A DNA stretch of 51,703 nt from Vibrio tasmaniensis 1F-187 (lineage in GTDB: Bacteria; Pseudomonadota; Gammaproteobacteria; Enterobacterales; Vibrionaceae), in NCBI RefSeq assembly GCF_000272405.2, contig NZ_AJZM02000073.1, forward strand, positions 1 through 51,703, in the 5' to 3' direction. Shown here in pieces: positions 43,175 to 51,703 of the stretch (positions within the stretch are counted from its first letter, which is position 1; every line of letters begins with the position of its first letter). The translations under genes and the position numbers were made by a program. A model generated the notes under the pieces. It was not told where the DNA came from. It did not search any database and worked only from the letters and a program-made list of their open reading frames with translations.

Positions 43175-44560
43175 TCAAGCAACGACCTGATCTGGCTCTT
43201 CTATTAAGTTGTTGATCCATTTCTTAGAGTGAATCCGCTGGCTAGTTAAAGCTATCTTCGCTAACTCTTCCAGCAGCACAATCATCAAAACCCATTCTAG
43301 CGGCCAACCCAACACCAACGCAGTAAAGTAGGCAAGGGGAATACCGATTGCCCATTGGCCAAACAGGTCGATGAAGATGCTGTAGTTGATGTCTCCACCA
43401 CTTTTCAGCACTCCGCCTATACCAACCATATTGAAGACTCTTAGTACCATACCGAGTGCCATTACTAAGGTAACGTTAACGGCCGTACCTTTGAGCTCTA
43501 AGTGAGTAAGATCGATCATGTATACGATCGCGGGTTTGGCGACAAAGCACATTAACGCCAGTAAAGCAGCAAGCCCACAACTCACTAACACATAGCCCCA
43601 AGCTGTATTCTCGACACGTTGATAGTTCTTCGCACCGATCTCGTTACCTAGAATGATGGAAGCCGCAACCGCAAACCCCAAAAAAGCAGAGATCAAAATG
43701 CTTTCGACAGGCGATAACAAGGAAATGATCGCAAGTTCTCCAACCCCCATTTGGCCAACGATAACGTTGTAAATAAGAATCCCGCCCGCCCACGCAGTGT
43801 CGTGAACCAACATAGGTATAGCCACCGTAAAGTACTTCTTTCTATGCTTCGGTAATAACGCATCTCGCCAATTGCTTAACGTCGGGAATAGGTGCGGGTA
43901 ATGTTTTCTTGCCATAACAAGCAATGCAATGGTTTGAAAGAATCGAGATACTGTGGTGCCAATAGCCGCACCAACCACACCCAGTTCTGGAAACCCAAAC
44001 AAGCCGAAGATCAATAGGGCATTGAGAATTGCATTGACGATAATTGCCCAGATACTGATTTTGGTGGGCAGCTTGGCTTCGCCAACAGAACGAAGTGCAC
44101 TCTCTAGCGGCACAACTACGGCAGTACCAATAAGGCTGGCTCCTGTTATCCAAAGGTAATCCGTTGCCAATCGGACGTAATCAGGGTCTGAGGCCACCAC
44201 AGACACCACTGATTCAGGAGCCAATGTATAGATGAATACAAAGGGGATTATGGCAAAGATCGAAAGTGCCCATGATTGCGCTAGTGTGCGTCGAATTCCG
44301 TTGAAATCACCGGCACCGAAATATTGCGAAGCTAGCACGCTCACGGCTCCACTAATCCCCGATACCATGATCAAGTTGAAGAAGAAGATACGGTTGCCAA
44401 CACCAACCGCGGCGGTTGCAGAATCACCAAGCTGATTGACCATAAAAATATCGACCACGCCAAGCAGTGAAAACAACATGGTTTGCAACGAGACTGGTAA
44501 ACCGATGTGTAATAGTTTTTGCCAAAATTCTTTGTCTAAATGACGATATGTCGAGAGCAT
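43175..44560 (-). CDS. MATE family efflux transporter (second copy)
   Basis: About 461 residues, twelve helices. MATE landmarks are IGLPVSLQTMLFSLLGVVDIFMVNQLG in TM1, VLASQYFGAGD and the second-half start VAIPMLVHDTAWAGGILIYNVIVGQMG. I prefer ATG 44560 (MLSTYRHLD), preceded by GGGGAA, over the in-frame ATG 44602, which lacks a ribosome site. It is divergent from an AraC-family gene 132 bases away. Its resemblance to the MATE gene at 9036 in motifs and genetic layout suggests an old duplication of the whole regulator/transporter pair. Confidence 0.88.
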   Translation of the reverse strand: MLSTYRHLDKEFWQKLLHIGLPVSLQTMLFSLLGVVDIFMVNQLGDSATAAVGVGNRIFFFNLIMVSGISGAVSVLASQYFGAGDFNGIRRTLAQSWALSIFAIIPFVFIYTLAPESVVSVVASDPDYVRLATDYLWITGASLIGTAVVVPLESALRSVGEAKLPTKISIWAIIVNAILNALLIFGLFGFPELGVVGAAIGTTVSRFFQTIALLVMARKHYPHLFPTLSNWRDALLPKHRKKYFTVAIPMLVHDTAWAGGILIYNVIVGQMGVGELAIISLLSPVESILISAFLGFAVAASIILGNEIGAKNYQRVENTAWGYVLVSCGLAALLALMCFVAKPAIVYMIDLTHLELKGTAVNVTLVMALGMVLRVFNMVGIGGVLKSGGDINYSIFIDLFGQWAIGIPLAYFTALVLGWPLEWVLMIVLLEELAKIALTSQRIHSKKWINNLIEEPDQVVA

Positions 44561-44692
44561 CGCATTTCCCCGGTAGTGATTATGCGAGAAGTTTATCGGC
44601 ATTTGTTTTCGCTGTATTCTTCAGACTCATCACAAACTTTTGCCAAACTATCCACTTTGATAAGTTGGCCAATTGAATGAGTTAGCAGTGAT

Positions 44693-45532
44693 ATGAGTGA
44701 TAAACAAGAAAGGTATGAGATCTCTGAAAAGACGCACCAAGAGTTTGTCGATCAAAGCCATGTTTTGGCATTTGAAGAGCTCGGTATCGTTCAATGTGGG
44801 ACGGCGTCGTGTCGAGACTTCTTTTCGGTGTATCGTAAGAACCAACAGAAACACATGCTGTTGTATACCGTGAGAGGAAAAGGTTGGTTAGAAAGTGGGG
44901 CGTGTCGTTACATTTTAGAACCGGGTTCGTGCATTACTGTTCCAGCAGGAATAGAGAATGGTTTTGGTATTGAAGAGGAAACATGGCAGATCGCATGGAT
45001 CTTTCTCTCGCCCGACAAGCTATGGGAAAATGTCGTCAATGATGAGGTGAGTTATACGCTGTCTCCGGCGGCAGAAGTCGTCTCGTCGTGCATTCATACT
45101 CTGTTGAGAAGTATTGCCTTACCCATAGATTTAGGTGGAGCGATTGCCACTCACAGCGTTGCCCAAATAGAGTTCATGATTAATGCGCCGGTTCCGCAGC
45201 AGCAATCGCGCAATTTGATCCGCTTAAGACGCGTTTTCGATAATGTACAAAAGCAGCTCCATAAAGAATGGAACGTTCATGAACTCGCGAGCTTATTCCC
45301 GTGCTCAGAGCCACACTTCCATCGTTTGTGTCAGCGCTATTACTCGCACAGCCCTATGACTCATATCATGCGTATGAGAATGGAATACGCTGCACGGCTA
45401 CTTAGATCGAGTGATTGGTCGATTCAACACATTGGTGAGATAGTCGGATATCCAAATGCCGCTAACTTTAGCACTCGGTTTAAGGCGTGGTCAGGAATGA
45501 CACCAAGACAATTCAAACAAAGTGCCCAATAG
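44693..45532 (+). CDS. AraC family transcriptional regulator (second copy)
   Basis: A 279-residue regulator. It has an N-terminal cupin-like sensor (HMLLYTVRGKGWLES, PGSCITVPAGIENGFGI) and a C-terminal AraC DNA-binding domain with WNVHELASLFPCSEPHFHRLCQRYY and WSIQHIGEIVGYPNAANFSTRFKAWSGMTPRQFK. It is divergently transcribed from the MATE gene at 43175 and probably controls it. The sensor signal is unknown. Confidence 0.9.
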   Translation: MSDKQERYEISEKTHQEFVDQSHVLAFEELGIVQCGTASCRDFFSVYRKNQQKHMLLYTVRGKGWLESGACRYILEPGSCITVPAGIENGFGIEEETWQIAWIFLSPDKLWENVVNDEVSYTLSPAAEVVSSCIHTLLRSIALPIDLGGAIATHSVAQIEFMINAPVPQQQSRNLIRLRRVFDNVQKQLHKEWNVHELASLFPCSEPHFHRLCQRYYSHSPMTHIMRMRMEYAARLLRSSDWSIQHIGEIVGYPNAANFSTRFKAWSGMTPRQFKQSAQ

Positions 45533-45555
45533 CGATCTTTATAGGCGCATGCAAA

Positions 45556-45589
45556 CATAAGACACATAGAAGCATAAGATACATAGAAA
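45556..45589. repeat. 17-bp tandem repeat, two copies
   Basis: CATAAGACACATAGAAG followed directly by CATAAGATACATAGAAA (15 of 17 identical), in the 250-base gap before the aminotransferase gene. The gap also holds the promoter for that gene; I see no clear operator. Confidence 0.6.
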
Positions 45590-45783
45590 TACAGCGCTTT
45601 GAATTGTGCAATTGGTTATTAGGTGTTTGAAATTTGCACTATTTATCCGTTTGAAATGACCAATCTCTGATTACTTCTAATTACTAATGGTAACTAAGCG
45701 CTTCTATTAAAAAATGTTTCTGATTTGTCTACGATAATGTTAACGTGAAACTCATACTTGAATTTCAAAGGGTTGTGACTTTC

Positions 45784-46968
45784 ATGTTTTCACATCTACC
45801 AAAACCAACTTTAGATCCAATTCTATCTCTGTCTGTCGCTTACCGCGGCGATACTCGCACTGATAAAGTCGACTTAGGCATTGGCGTTTACAAAAACGAC
45901 CAAGGTGAAACACCGATCATGAAAGCCGTCTCTAAGGCTCAAGATATCGTTGTTGAAACACAGAAAACCAAAGCTTATGTTGGCCTAGCAGGCTGTGAAG
46001 AGTTTAATCAGAGCATGGTTGATCTGTTGCTTAAAGGGACTTCTGCAATAGGTCGCGTTGCTGCGATTCAAACACCAGGTGCAAGTGGAGCACTTCGCAT
46101 GTTGGGTGACTTGATGAAAGTCTCTCAACCAGACACAACGGTTTGGATTTCAAACCCAAGCTACGTTAACCACAAACCGGTGATGGAAGCGGCAGGCTTA
46201 AAAGTTCGATACTACAATTACTTTAGTCCTGAAACGAAGCAAGTTGATACTGCAAGAATGTTGGATGACCTTTCAAAAGCAGGTCCATCAGACGTGGTAC
46301 TTCTTCACGGTTGCTGTCATAACCCAACGGGTGCTGACATTGATTTTGAAGCGTGGCAGGAAATTACTAAGTTATCGCAAAAGAATGGTTTCTTACCGTT
46401 TGTTGATATTGCCTACCAAGGCTTTGGTGATGGCCTAGAAGAAGACGCAAAAGGTCTTCAACATATGGCGAACAACGTAGAAGAGATGTTGATTACGACG
46501 TCATGTTCGAAAAACTTCGGTTTGTACCGTGAAAGAACGGGTGCCGCGATTGTTATCGGTAAGAACAGCGAACACGTAGGCAATGCTAAAGGTAAGCTAC
46601 TGACACTGGCTCGTTCAACTTACACAATGCCGCCAGATCATGGTGCCGCGTTGGTTAAAACAATTCTTCAGAATCAAGAGCTAACGACGATTTGGAAACA
46701 AGAGTTGAGTGAAATGCAGCAACGTTTGTTAAATCTGCGCCAAAGTTTATGTGATGAATTGCGAAATACTTACAACACGTCACAATTTGACTTCATCGAA
46801 AGCCATAAAGGCATGTTTAGTGTACTAGGCTTTAAAGAAACTCAAATGAATCAACTACGTGAAGAATATGGAGTCTATGGTGTTGGTGATGGACGCATCA
46901 ATATCGCGGGCCTTTCTGAATCCCATATTCCTTATGTGGCTAAAGCGATAGCCAACGTTTCAAAATAG
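45784..46968 (+). CDS. aromatic/aspartate aminotransferase (class I)
   Basis: A 394-residue PLP enzyme of the AspC/TyrB subgroup. It shows DLGIGVYKNDQGETPIMKAV near the front, the substrate/cofactor block HGCCHNPTGADID, FVDIAYQGFGDGLEEDA and the PLP lysine in TTSCSKNFGLYRERTGA. The terminal Arg region is GRINIAGL. It interconverts aspartate or aromatic amino acids with 2-oxoacids. I chose ATG 45784 because it matches the usual N-terminus (MFSHLPKP); the longer frame from 45745 would add 13 residues. AspC and TyrB functions cannot be separated by eye; TyrB-like use is plausible. Confidence 0.88.
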   Translation: MFSHLPKPTLDPILSLSVAYRGDTRTDKVDLGIGVYKNDQGETPIMKAVSKAQDIVVETQKTKAYVGLAGCEEFNQSMVDLLLKGTSAIGRVAAIQTPGASGALRMLGDLMKVSQPDTTVWISNPSYVNHKPVMEAAGLKVRYYNYFSPETKQVDTARMLDDLSKAGPSDVVLLHGCCHNPTGADIDFEAWQEITKLSQKNGFLPFVDIAYQGFGDGLEEDAKGLQHMANNVEEMLITTSCSKNFGLYRERTGAAIVIGKNSEHVGNAKGKLLTLARSTYTMPPDHGAALVKTILQNQELTTIWKQELSEMQQRLLNLRQSLCDELRNTYNTSQFDFIESHKGMFSVLGFKETQMNQLREEYGVYGVGDGRINIAGLSESHIPYVAKAIANVSK

Positions 46969-46979
46969 AAGGTGACTGA

Positions 46980-47666
46980 ATGTATAATTGGAAAGCGATT
47001 GTAGTTTTAATGCTAAGTGGTGGCCTGTTTGCTTGTTCGACGACGACTCAAGTTCCTGTCGAGCCAGAGCAAAAGCCTCAAGTAGAACAACCTGTTGTGG
47101 ATGACTCTTCTAAGACTGACACAACGGAAGGTGAGAAAGTAACGGAACCTACAGAGAAGCCTGAAGAAGTAAAACCAACGGAACCAGAAGCGAAACCAAA
47201 GCCTGAACAAAAACCGACTGCAAAACCAACCAAGACAAGCGATGGCAAACTGATTCTTGGCGAAGAGGAGTGGGTGTTTGTTCCTGGTCTTAAAGAAGCG
47301 TTTAAAGCACGAGTTGATACAGGTGCAACAACATCATCAATCAGTGCCGTTGATATTGTTGATTTCGAACGTGACGGTAAAGATTGGGTTAAGTTCAAAA
47401 TTGAACATGATGGCATCACAACTGAAGAGATCAGCTTGCCGGTAGAGCGTTGGGTTAAGATCAAGCAGTCGAGCGCGGAAGGCACACAACGACGTGCTGT
47501 TGTTGTCGCTTCAATTCAAATCGGCGATCTAAAAGATAAGACTGAATTTACGCTAGCAGATCGAACGCATCTTTCTTTCCCAATTCTGTTGGGGAGAAGC
47601 TTCTTTAGAGATGTTGCCGTTGTCGATGTTGGTCAAAAATACGTTCAGAAAAAAGTAACTAAATAG
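46980..47666 (+). CDS. lipoprotein with retropepsin-like (RimB/PF05618-type) domain
   Basis: A 228-residue lipoprotein: signal ending LSGGLFAC, lipobox Cys19. A Pro/Glu/Lys/Thr-rich linker of about 65 residues follows (low complexity). The C-terminal domain starts near residue 85 with GKLILGEEEWVFVPGL and contains the aspartyl-protease-like DTGATTSS, and later PILLGRSFF, the hallmarks of the ATP-dependent-zinc-protease-like/retropepsin family. The linker would let the domain span periplasmic space. It begins eleven bases after the aminotransferase stop and ends at a terminator. Confidence 0.82.
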   Translation: MYNWKAIVVLMLSGGLFACSTTTQVPVEPEQKPQVEQPVVDDSSKTDTTEGEKVTEPTEKPEEVKPTEPEAKPKPEQKPTAKPTKTSDGKLILGEEEWVFVPGLKEAFKARVDTGATTSSISAVDIVDFERDGKDWVKFKIEHDGITTEEISLPVERWVKIKQSSAEGTQRRAVVVASIQIGDLKDKTEFTLADRTHLSFPILLGRSFFRDVAVVDVGQKYVQKKVTK

Positions 47667-47721
47667 CGTCAATCGGTATTCATTCGAATTAGAGTCTGAT
47701 GCTTTTATTGATGGGAAATGA

Positions 47722-47756
47722 AATCCCTACTAATGGAATTAGTGGGGATTTTTTCT
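47722..47756 (+). terminator. rho-independent terminator
   Basis: AATCCCTACT - AATGGAATT - AGTGGGGATT followed by TTTTTC: 10-bp stem with one G-U pair, ending the aminotransferase/lipoprotein unit. Confidence 0.88.
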
Positions 47757-47958
47757 TTTTATGATGTAATAACCGACGAAATACACTTTATTGTGCGTTG
47801 TTCTTCATTCGTTCACTGTTTAACCTCGACAATGTGATCCTGATCTCTATATAATCCGCGCTTCGTTTTATGTTTAATCCATACTTTCGTACTTCTTATT
47901 TTGGCTGATTGAAATAGCCAAATAATTATCTGTCAGTACACGCTTAGGAATTAGTTCT

Positions 47959-49566
47959 TTGATATCTACCGCGAACATCACAATGCAATTTGGCGCAGAG
48001 CCGCTGTTTGAAAACATCTCTGCTAAATTTGGTAACGGAAACCGTTATGGTTTGATCGGCGCCAATGGTTGCGGAAAATCAACGTTCATGAAAATCCTAA
48101 GTGGCGCATTGACGCCAAGTTCGGGCAACGTTTCGATCACTCCTGGAGAAAAACTGGGTGTGCTAAGCCAAGATCAGTTCGCTTTTGAACAGTACAGCGT
48201 TATCGATGTAGTAATCATGGGTGACAAAAAACTGTGGGAAGTAAAACAAGAACGTGACCGTATTTACTCTTTGCCAGAAATGAGCGAAGACGATGGTATG
48301 AAAGTCGCGGAGCTTGAAAGTGAATTCGCGGAAATGGATGGCTACACGGCAGAAAGCCGTGCTGGTGATATCCTAATTCAAGCGGGTATCGAAGAAGAGT
48401 TTCATTTCGGCCTAATGCAACAAGTTGCTCCGGGTTGGAAACTGCGTGTGCTATTGGCACAGGCACTGTTTGCAAACCCAGATATCCTGCTTCTTGATGA
48501 ACCAACCAACAACTTGGACATTCACACGATTAACTGGCTTGCTGAAGAGCTAAACCAGCGTAAATGTACAATGATCATCATTTCGCACGATAGACACTTC
48601 CTTAACTCTGTATGTACGCATATGGCGGATATCGACTACGGCGAGCTACGTGTTTACCCGGGTAACTACGAGTACTTCCTAGAAGCGTCTGGTTTGATTC
48701 GAGATCAACTTCTAGCGAGCAATGCTAAGAAAGCGGCAGAGATCAGCGAACTTCAAGATTTCGTAAACCGTTTTGGTGCGAACGCTTCTAAAGCGAAACA
48801 AGCAAGTTCTCGCGCTAAGAAGATGGACAAAATCACGCTTGATGAAGTGAAGTCATCAAGCCGTATGAGCCCATCCATTGATTTTGGTGAAGGCAAGAAA
48901 CTGCACCGTCAAGCGCTTGAACTTCAAGACCTTGGTCACGGCTTCGATGGCGAAACACTGTTTACTGGTGGTAACTTGCTGCTTGAAGCGGGAACTCGTC
49001 TTGCCGTTATCGGTGAGAACGGTGTGGGTAAAACAACACTATTGAAATGCCTAGTTCAAGAGCTTGAGCAAAACGAAGGTATCGTTAAATGGTCTGAAAA
49101 CGCATCAGTAGGCTACTGCCCACAAGATAGCACGTCTGACTTTGATAACGACCTGAGTATCTTCGATTGGATCTCACAATGGCGTACAGTGAAGCACGAT
49201 GACCTTATGGTACGTGGTATTCTAGGTCGTCTATTGTTTACTGCTGATGATGCGAACAAGAAAGCGCGTAACTGTTCTGGTGGAGAGAAAAACCGTTTGT
49301 TATTCGGCAAGCTAATGATGCAAGACATCAACGTGCTTGTAATGGACGAGCCAACGAACCACATGGACATGGAAGCAATCCAAGCCCTGAACGACGCATT
49401 GAAGGTTTACACGGGGACGCTTATCTTTGTAAGCCATGACCGTGAGTTCGTTTCTTCGCTAGCAACACACATCATTGATGTAAAAGACCAACAATTAGTG
49501 AGCTTCCAAGGTACTTATGAAGAGTACTTGGATCATCAGAAAAAGATGCTGATGGTTAGCTTATAA
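47959..49566 (+). CDS. ybiT: ABC-F family ATPase YbiT
   Basis: A 535-residue cytoplasmic protein with two ATPase halves. First: [13 protein letters not shown], signature region [16 protein letters not shown] and Walker [13 protein letters not shown]. Second: [29 protein letters not shown] and [12 protein letters not shown]. The linker with [19 protein letters not shown] and the non-canonical first signature match YbiT rather than Uup, EttA or YheS. ABC-F proteins act on stalled ribosomes. The start is TTG at 47959. It stands alone and ends at the terminator at 49676. Confidence 0.93.
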   Translation: MISTANITMQFGAEPLFENISAKFGNGNRYGLIGANGCGKSTFMKILSGALTPSSGNVSITPGEKLGVLSQDQFAFEQYSVIDVVIMGDKKLWEVKQERDRIYSLPEMSEDDGMKVAELESEFAEMDGYTAESRAGDILIQAGIEEEFHFGLMQQVAPGWKLRVLLAQALFANPDILLLDEPTNNLDIHTINWLAEELNQRKCTMIIISHDRHFLNSVCTHMADIDYGELRVYPGNYEYFLEASGLIRDQLLASNAKKAAEISELQDFVNRFGANASKAKQASSRAKKMDKITLDEVKSSSRMSPSIDFGEGKKLHRQALELQDLGHGFDGETLFTGGNLLLEAGTRLAVIGENGVGKTTLLKCLVQELEQNEGIVKWSENASVGYCPQDSTSDFDNDLSIFDWISQWRTVKHDDLMVRGILGRLLFTADDANKKARNCSGGEKNRLLFGKLMMQDINVLVMDEPTNHMDMEAIQALNDALKVYTGTLIFVSHDREFVSSLATHIIDVKDQQLVSFQGTYEEYLDHQKKMLMVSL

Positions 49567-49675
49567 CAGTCTTAGTCGGTCTATAACCGTATTGGTTGAC
49601 CTATAGTTGCATTAGTTATTTGCTAGCAGCTAAGCGTTTATTTGCTAACTATAATAAGAAACTAATGAGAATAAG

Positions 49676-49711
49676 AAAGCCCCCGAACACAATAGTGGTC
49701 GGGGGCTTTTT
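49676..49711 (+). terminator. terminator after ybiT
   Basis: AAAGCCCCCGA pairs with TCGGGGGCTTT (11 bp) around ACACAATAGTGG and is followed by TT. Confidence 0.92.
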
Positions 49712-49740
49712 GTCATTCTGATGTTGGTTCTAATTTTAAA

Positions 49741-49768
49741 CGCGGTTAAACAACATTGTTTAACCGCG
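49741..49768 (-). terminator. hairpin downstream of the chemoreceptor gene
   Basis: CGCGGTTAAACAA - CA - TTGTTTAACCGCG, a perfect stem of about 12 bp. It lies 30 bases past the stop of the minus-strand MCP gene and probably protects or ends its mRNA; the T-tract is weak. Confidence 0.65.
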
Positions 49769-49798
49769 CTCAAGAGCTAGAACGAATTATCCGTACGT

Positions 49799-51685
49799 CT
49801 AGTATTTAAACAATTGAACTTGAGTATTCAACTGTTGAGCAATACCGCGCAACTCTTCAGACAAATGACGAGAGTTATCAGCCTCAGTAGACATGTTTTC
49901 TGATACATCATTAACCAACTGAATATTCTTACTGACTTCGCCGGTAACCGATCTTTGCTCAGAAGCAGCATTCGAGATATGTGAAGCCATCTCTGAGATC
50001 TGTTGAATCGATGTCGCGATCTCTTCCAATGCAATAGTCGCATTGTTTGCATCATCGACACTTGATTGCGCCAAGTCTTGGCTACGTTGCATTGATTCAA
50101 CCGCACTGACGCTGTTTTTCTGAAGAGTCTCGATCATTTCGCGAATCTCGTCTGTAGAACTGTGAGTACGTTGAGAAAGAACACGAACTTCATCTGCCAC
50201 AACCGCAAAACCGCGACCTTGTTCACCCGCACGTGCTGCTTCAATCGCTGCGTTTAAGGCCAATAGGTTAGTTTGTTCTGCAATATCAGAAATGGTTGAT
50301 AGAATAGTGTTGATGTCTAACGCATTCTTCTCAACTTCTTGAATGATTCCTGAAGCGTTCTCAACTTGTTGAGCAAGACTAGTGATGGAATCTTGGTTAC
50401 GAATGATGACTTGCTTACCTTGTTCACAATTCTCTGTTGAACTGATCGCTGAATCAGCCGTCATTTGCGCGTTGTTTGCTACTTCTTCTGCTGTTGCCGA
50501 CATTTCATGTACGGCTGTAGCAATCTGAGAAATTTCGTGAAGTTGGACTGATAGACCTTCACTTGTTTGACGAGCGACATTGGTACTAATTTCAGACTGC
50601 TGATTAAGTTGGTTCGAAGAGCCCGCAATATCACGCACTATCTCTTGAAGTTTTGCTATGAACGCGTTGACGTGATGCGCTAGGGTGCCAATCTCGTCTT
50701 TACTATGAACAGTCATACGCTGTGTTAAGTCGCCGTCACCTTTGGACAATGCTTCCATTGCCGAGCTTAGTGTCGTTAATGGCGACAGTGCTTTCTTGAT
50801 GATAAACATCGCAACGAATGCGATTACAGCAAGTTGTATTAGACCAAATATTACCGACTGACGAACTAATGAATAGTAAGAAGCAAAAGAGTGGTCTTTA
50901 TCGATAACAACAGTGAAATACCAGTCTGTATGAGGAACTTTCTGAGCAGAAAGAAGGGAGTCGGTACCTTTAATCGTTAGCTCTTCAAATTCTGGATTTT
51001 GCGCAAGTGATTTGATTTTCTGAGCAGAAAGGTTGTTTGAAATATTAGAAACAGGCTTTAGCGTTAGGCTGCGGTCTCTATGGGCAACAATGTTACCTTT
51101 ACCATCGACAAGAAAAGCGTAAACACCAGGTTGCTCAATACTTACAATATCATTGATGAGGGTGTTTAAGTTCAGGTCTGCACCAATAACGCCAGAGAAC
51201 CCGTTGGCATTGAATGGGCTTGCAATTGTTACCACTAGGTCATTCGTAGCCACATCAACATAGGGTTCAGTGACGACTGTTTGACCTGCAGCCATAGGCG
51301 CTTTGTACCAATCTCGAGTACGTGGGTCGTAATCTTGCGGTACTGGCAAATCACCACCTAGAAGAAAGCGACCGTCAGAAAGTCCTGCGTAGGCAATTTG
51401 GAACTTACCAGCACTCGTACTTTGAGTTAAATAGCTGGTTGGGTCATCGGTAAAAGTAAACGAATTTTTCGCTGCATTTACAACGTTGATTCGGCCTTCA
51501 ATCCATTTTTCTATACCCGATACCGTTGTATCAGTTAGTGTATTTGAATACTGCTGAATGGAACGATAGGTTTCGTTAAGAAGTTGCTTACCTGTTACAT
51601 AAGTCTGAATCATAGTCATTGCGAAAATAATGACAACAAACATTAATGTTAATTTGTTCTTGATTGAAATATTGCTAACACCCAT
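49799..51685 (-). CDS. methyl-accepting chemotaxis protein with dCache_1 sensor
   Basis: A 628-residue chemoreceptor. An N-terminal membrane helix (about 12-30) is followed by a periplasmic dCache_1 domain (about 35-275), a second helix (about 278-300), HAMP ([25 protein letters not shown]) and the signalling tip [32 protein letters not shown]. The sensor contains [12 protein letters not shown], Tyr 18 residues after the second Arg (EPYVDV) and Asp 46 residues after it (GADL). This is the Y..R.WY...Y...D pattern of amino-acid-binding dCache domains, so the likely ligands are L-amino acids. It lacks a C-terminal CheR-binding pentapeptide. Confidence 0.92.
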   Translation of the reverse strand: MGVSNISIKNKLTLMFVVIIFAMTMIQTYVTGKQLLNETYRSIQQYSNTLTDTTVSGIEKWIEGRINVVNAAKNSFTFTDDPTSYLTQSTSAGKFQIAYAGLSDGRFLLGGDLPVPQDYDPRTRDWYKAPMAAGQTVVTEPYVDVATNDLVVTIASPFNANGFSGVIGADLNLNTLINDIVSIEQPGVYAFLVDGKGNIVAHRDRSLTLKPVSNISNNLSAQKIKSLAQNPEFEELTIKGTDSLLSAQKVPHTDWYFTVVIDKDHSFASYYSLVRQSVIFGLIQLAVIAFVAMFIIKKALSPLTTLSSAMEALSKGDGDLTQRMTVHSKDEIGTLAHHVNAFIAKLQEIVRDIAGSSNQLNQQSEISTNVARQTSEGLSVQLHEISQIATAVHEMSATAEEVANNAQMTADSAISSTENCEQGKQVIIRNQDSITSLAQQVENASGIIQEVEKNALDINTILSTISDIAEQTNLLALNAAIEAARAGEQGRGFAVVADEVRVLSQRTHSSTDEIREMIETLQKNSVSAVESMQRSQDLAQSSVDDANNATIALEEIATSIQQISEMASHISNAASEQRSVTGEVSKNIQLVNDVSENMSTEADNSRHLSEELRGIAQQLNTQVQLFKY

Positions 51686-51703
51686 TTACGGTACTTCACT
51701 CTA

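Overview
This window looks like chromosome of a marine Vibrio, probably near the Splendidus clade. The gene content fits: a DUF2986 protein, paired MATE/AraC genes, FabH2, YbiT, an amino-acid-type dCache chemoreceptor and an FNR-controlled nrdD-nrdG locus. Species was inferred from gene content only. I saw no rRNA, tRNA or CRISPR array.

Left chromosomal part (1-21.8 kb). A lipoprotein gene on the minus strand is followed by an eight-gene operon (739-7562). It encodes a PepSY-type membrane protein, four exported or membrane-anchored accessory proteins, a ZnuABC-like metal ABC transporter and a second divergent periplasmic protein, and it ends at a strong terminator. Then come DUF2986, a frameshifted GNAT acetyltransferase, YgbA, a divergent MATE/AraC pair, two tandem winged-helix solo proteins, a YcaD-like MFS transporter, a GMC flavin oxidoreductase, TrxC, FabH2, a GNAT, a glycosyltransferase, a YeeE/YedE sulfur-transport pair and a secreted EEP-family nuclease.

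Central island (about 22690-41165, about 18.5 kb). A mobile element has inserted inside the host nrdD gene, the anaerobic ribonucleotide reductase. The host gene is cut after about 286 codons, and its remaining about 422 codons resume at 41166, followed by the intact host nrdG. Immediately inside the left end the island carries its own complete, diverged nrdD (715 codons) and nrdG in the same orientation. They lie directly downstream of the host FNR-box/NrdR-box promoter, and an open reading frame runs across the junction almost to the new start codon. The element therefore breaks nrdD and appears to supply a replacement under the host promoter.

Island cargo and mobility genes. After nrdDG comes a three-gene operon: a ComEC-type metallo-beta-lactamase protein ending in Gly, a 742-residue E2-like/E1-like/JAMM fusion, and a small membrane protein. 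This is a candidate ubiquitin-like conjugation defence system. Next are a class 3 lipase divergent from a lipoprotein and a small protein, and the probable 5' fragment of a group II intron. The right part, on the minus strand, is the mobility module: two tyrosine recombinases (500 and 1279 residues), two small coiled-coil proteins and a RecD-like helicase. It is reminiscent of Tn554-type tnpABC and, from memory, of the gamma-Mobile-Trio islands of vibrios.

Right chromosomal part (42.4-51.7 kb). Host nrdG, a second divergent MATE/AraC pair, an aromatic or aspartate aminotransferase, a retropepsin-like lipoprotein, the ABC-F protein YbiT and a methyl-accepting chemotaxis protein.
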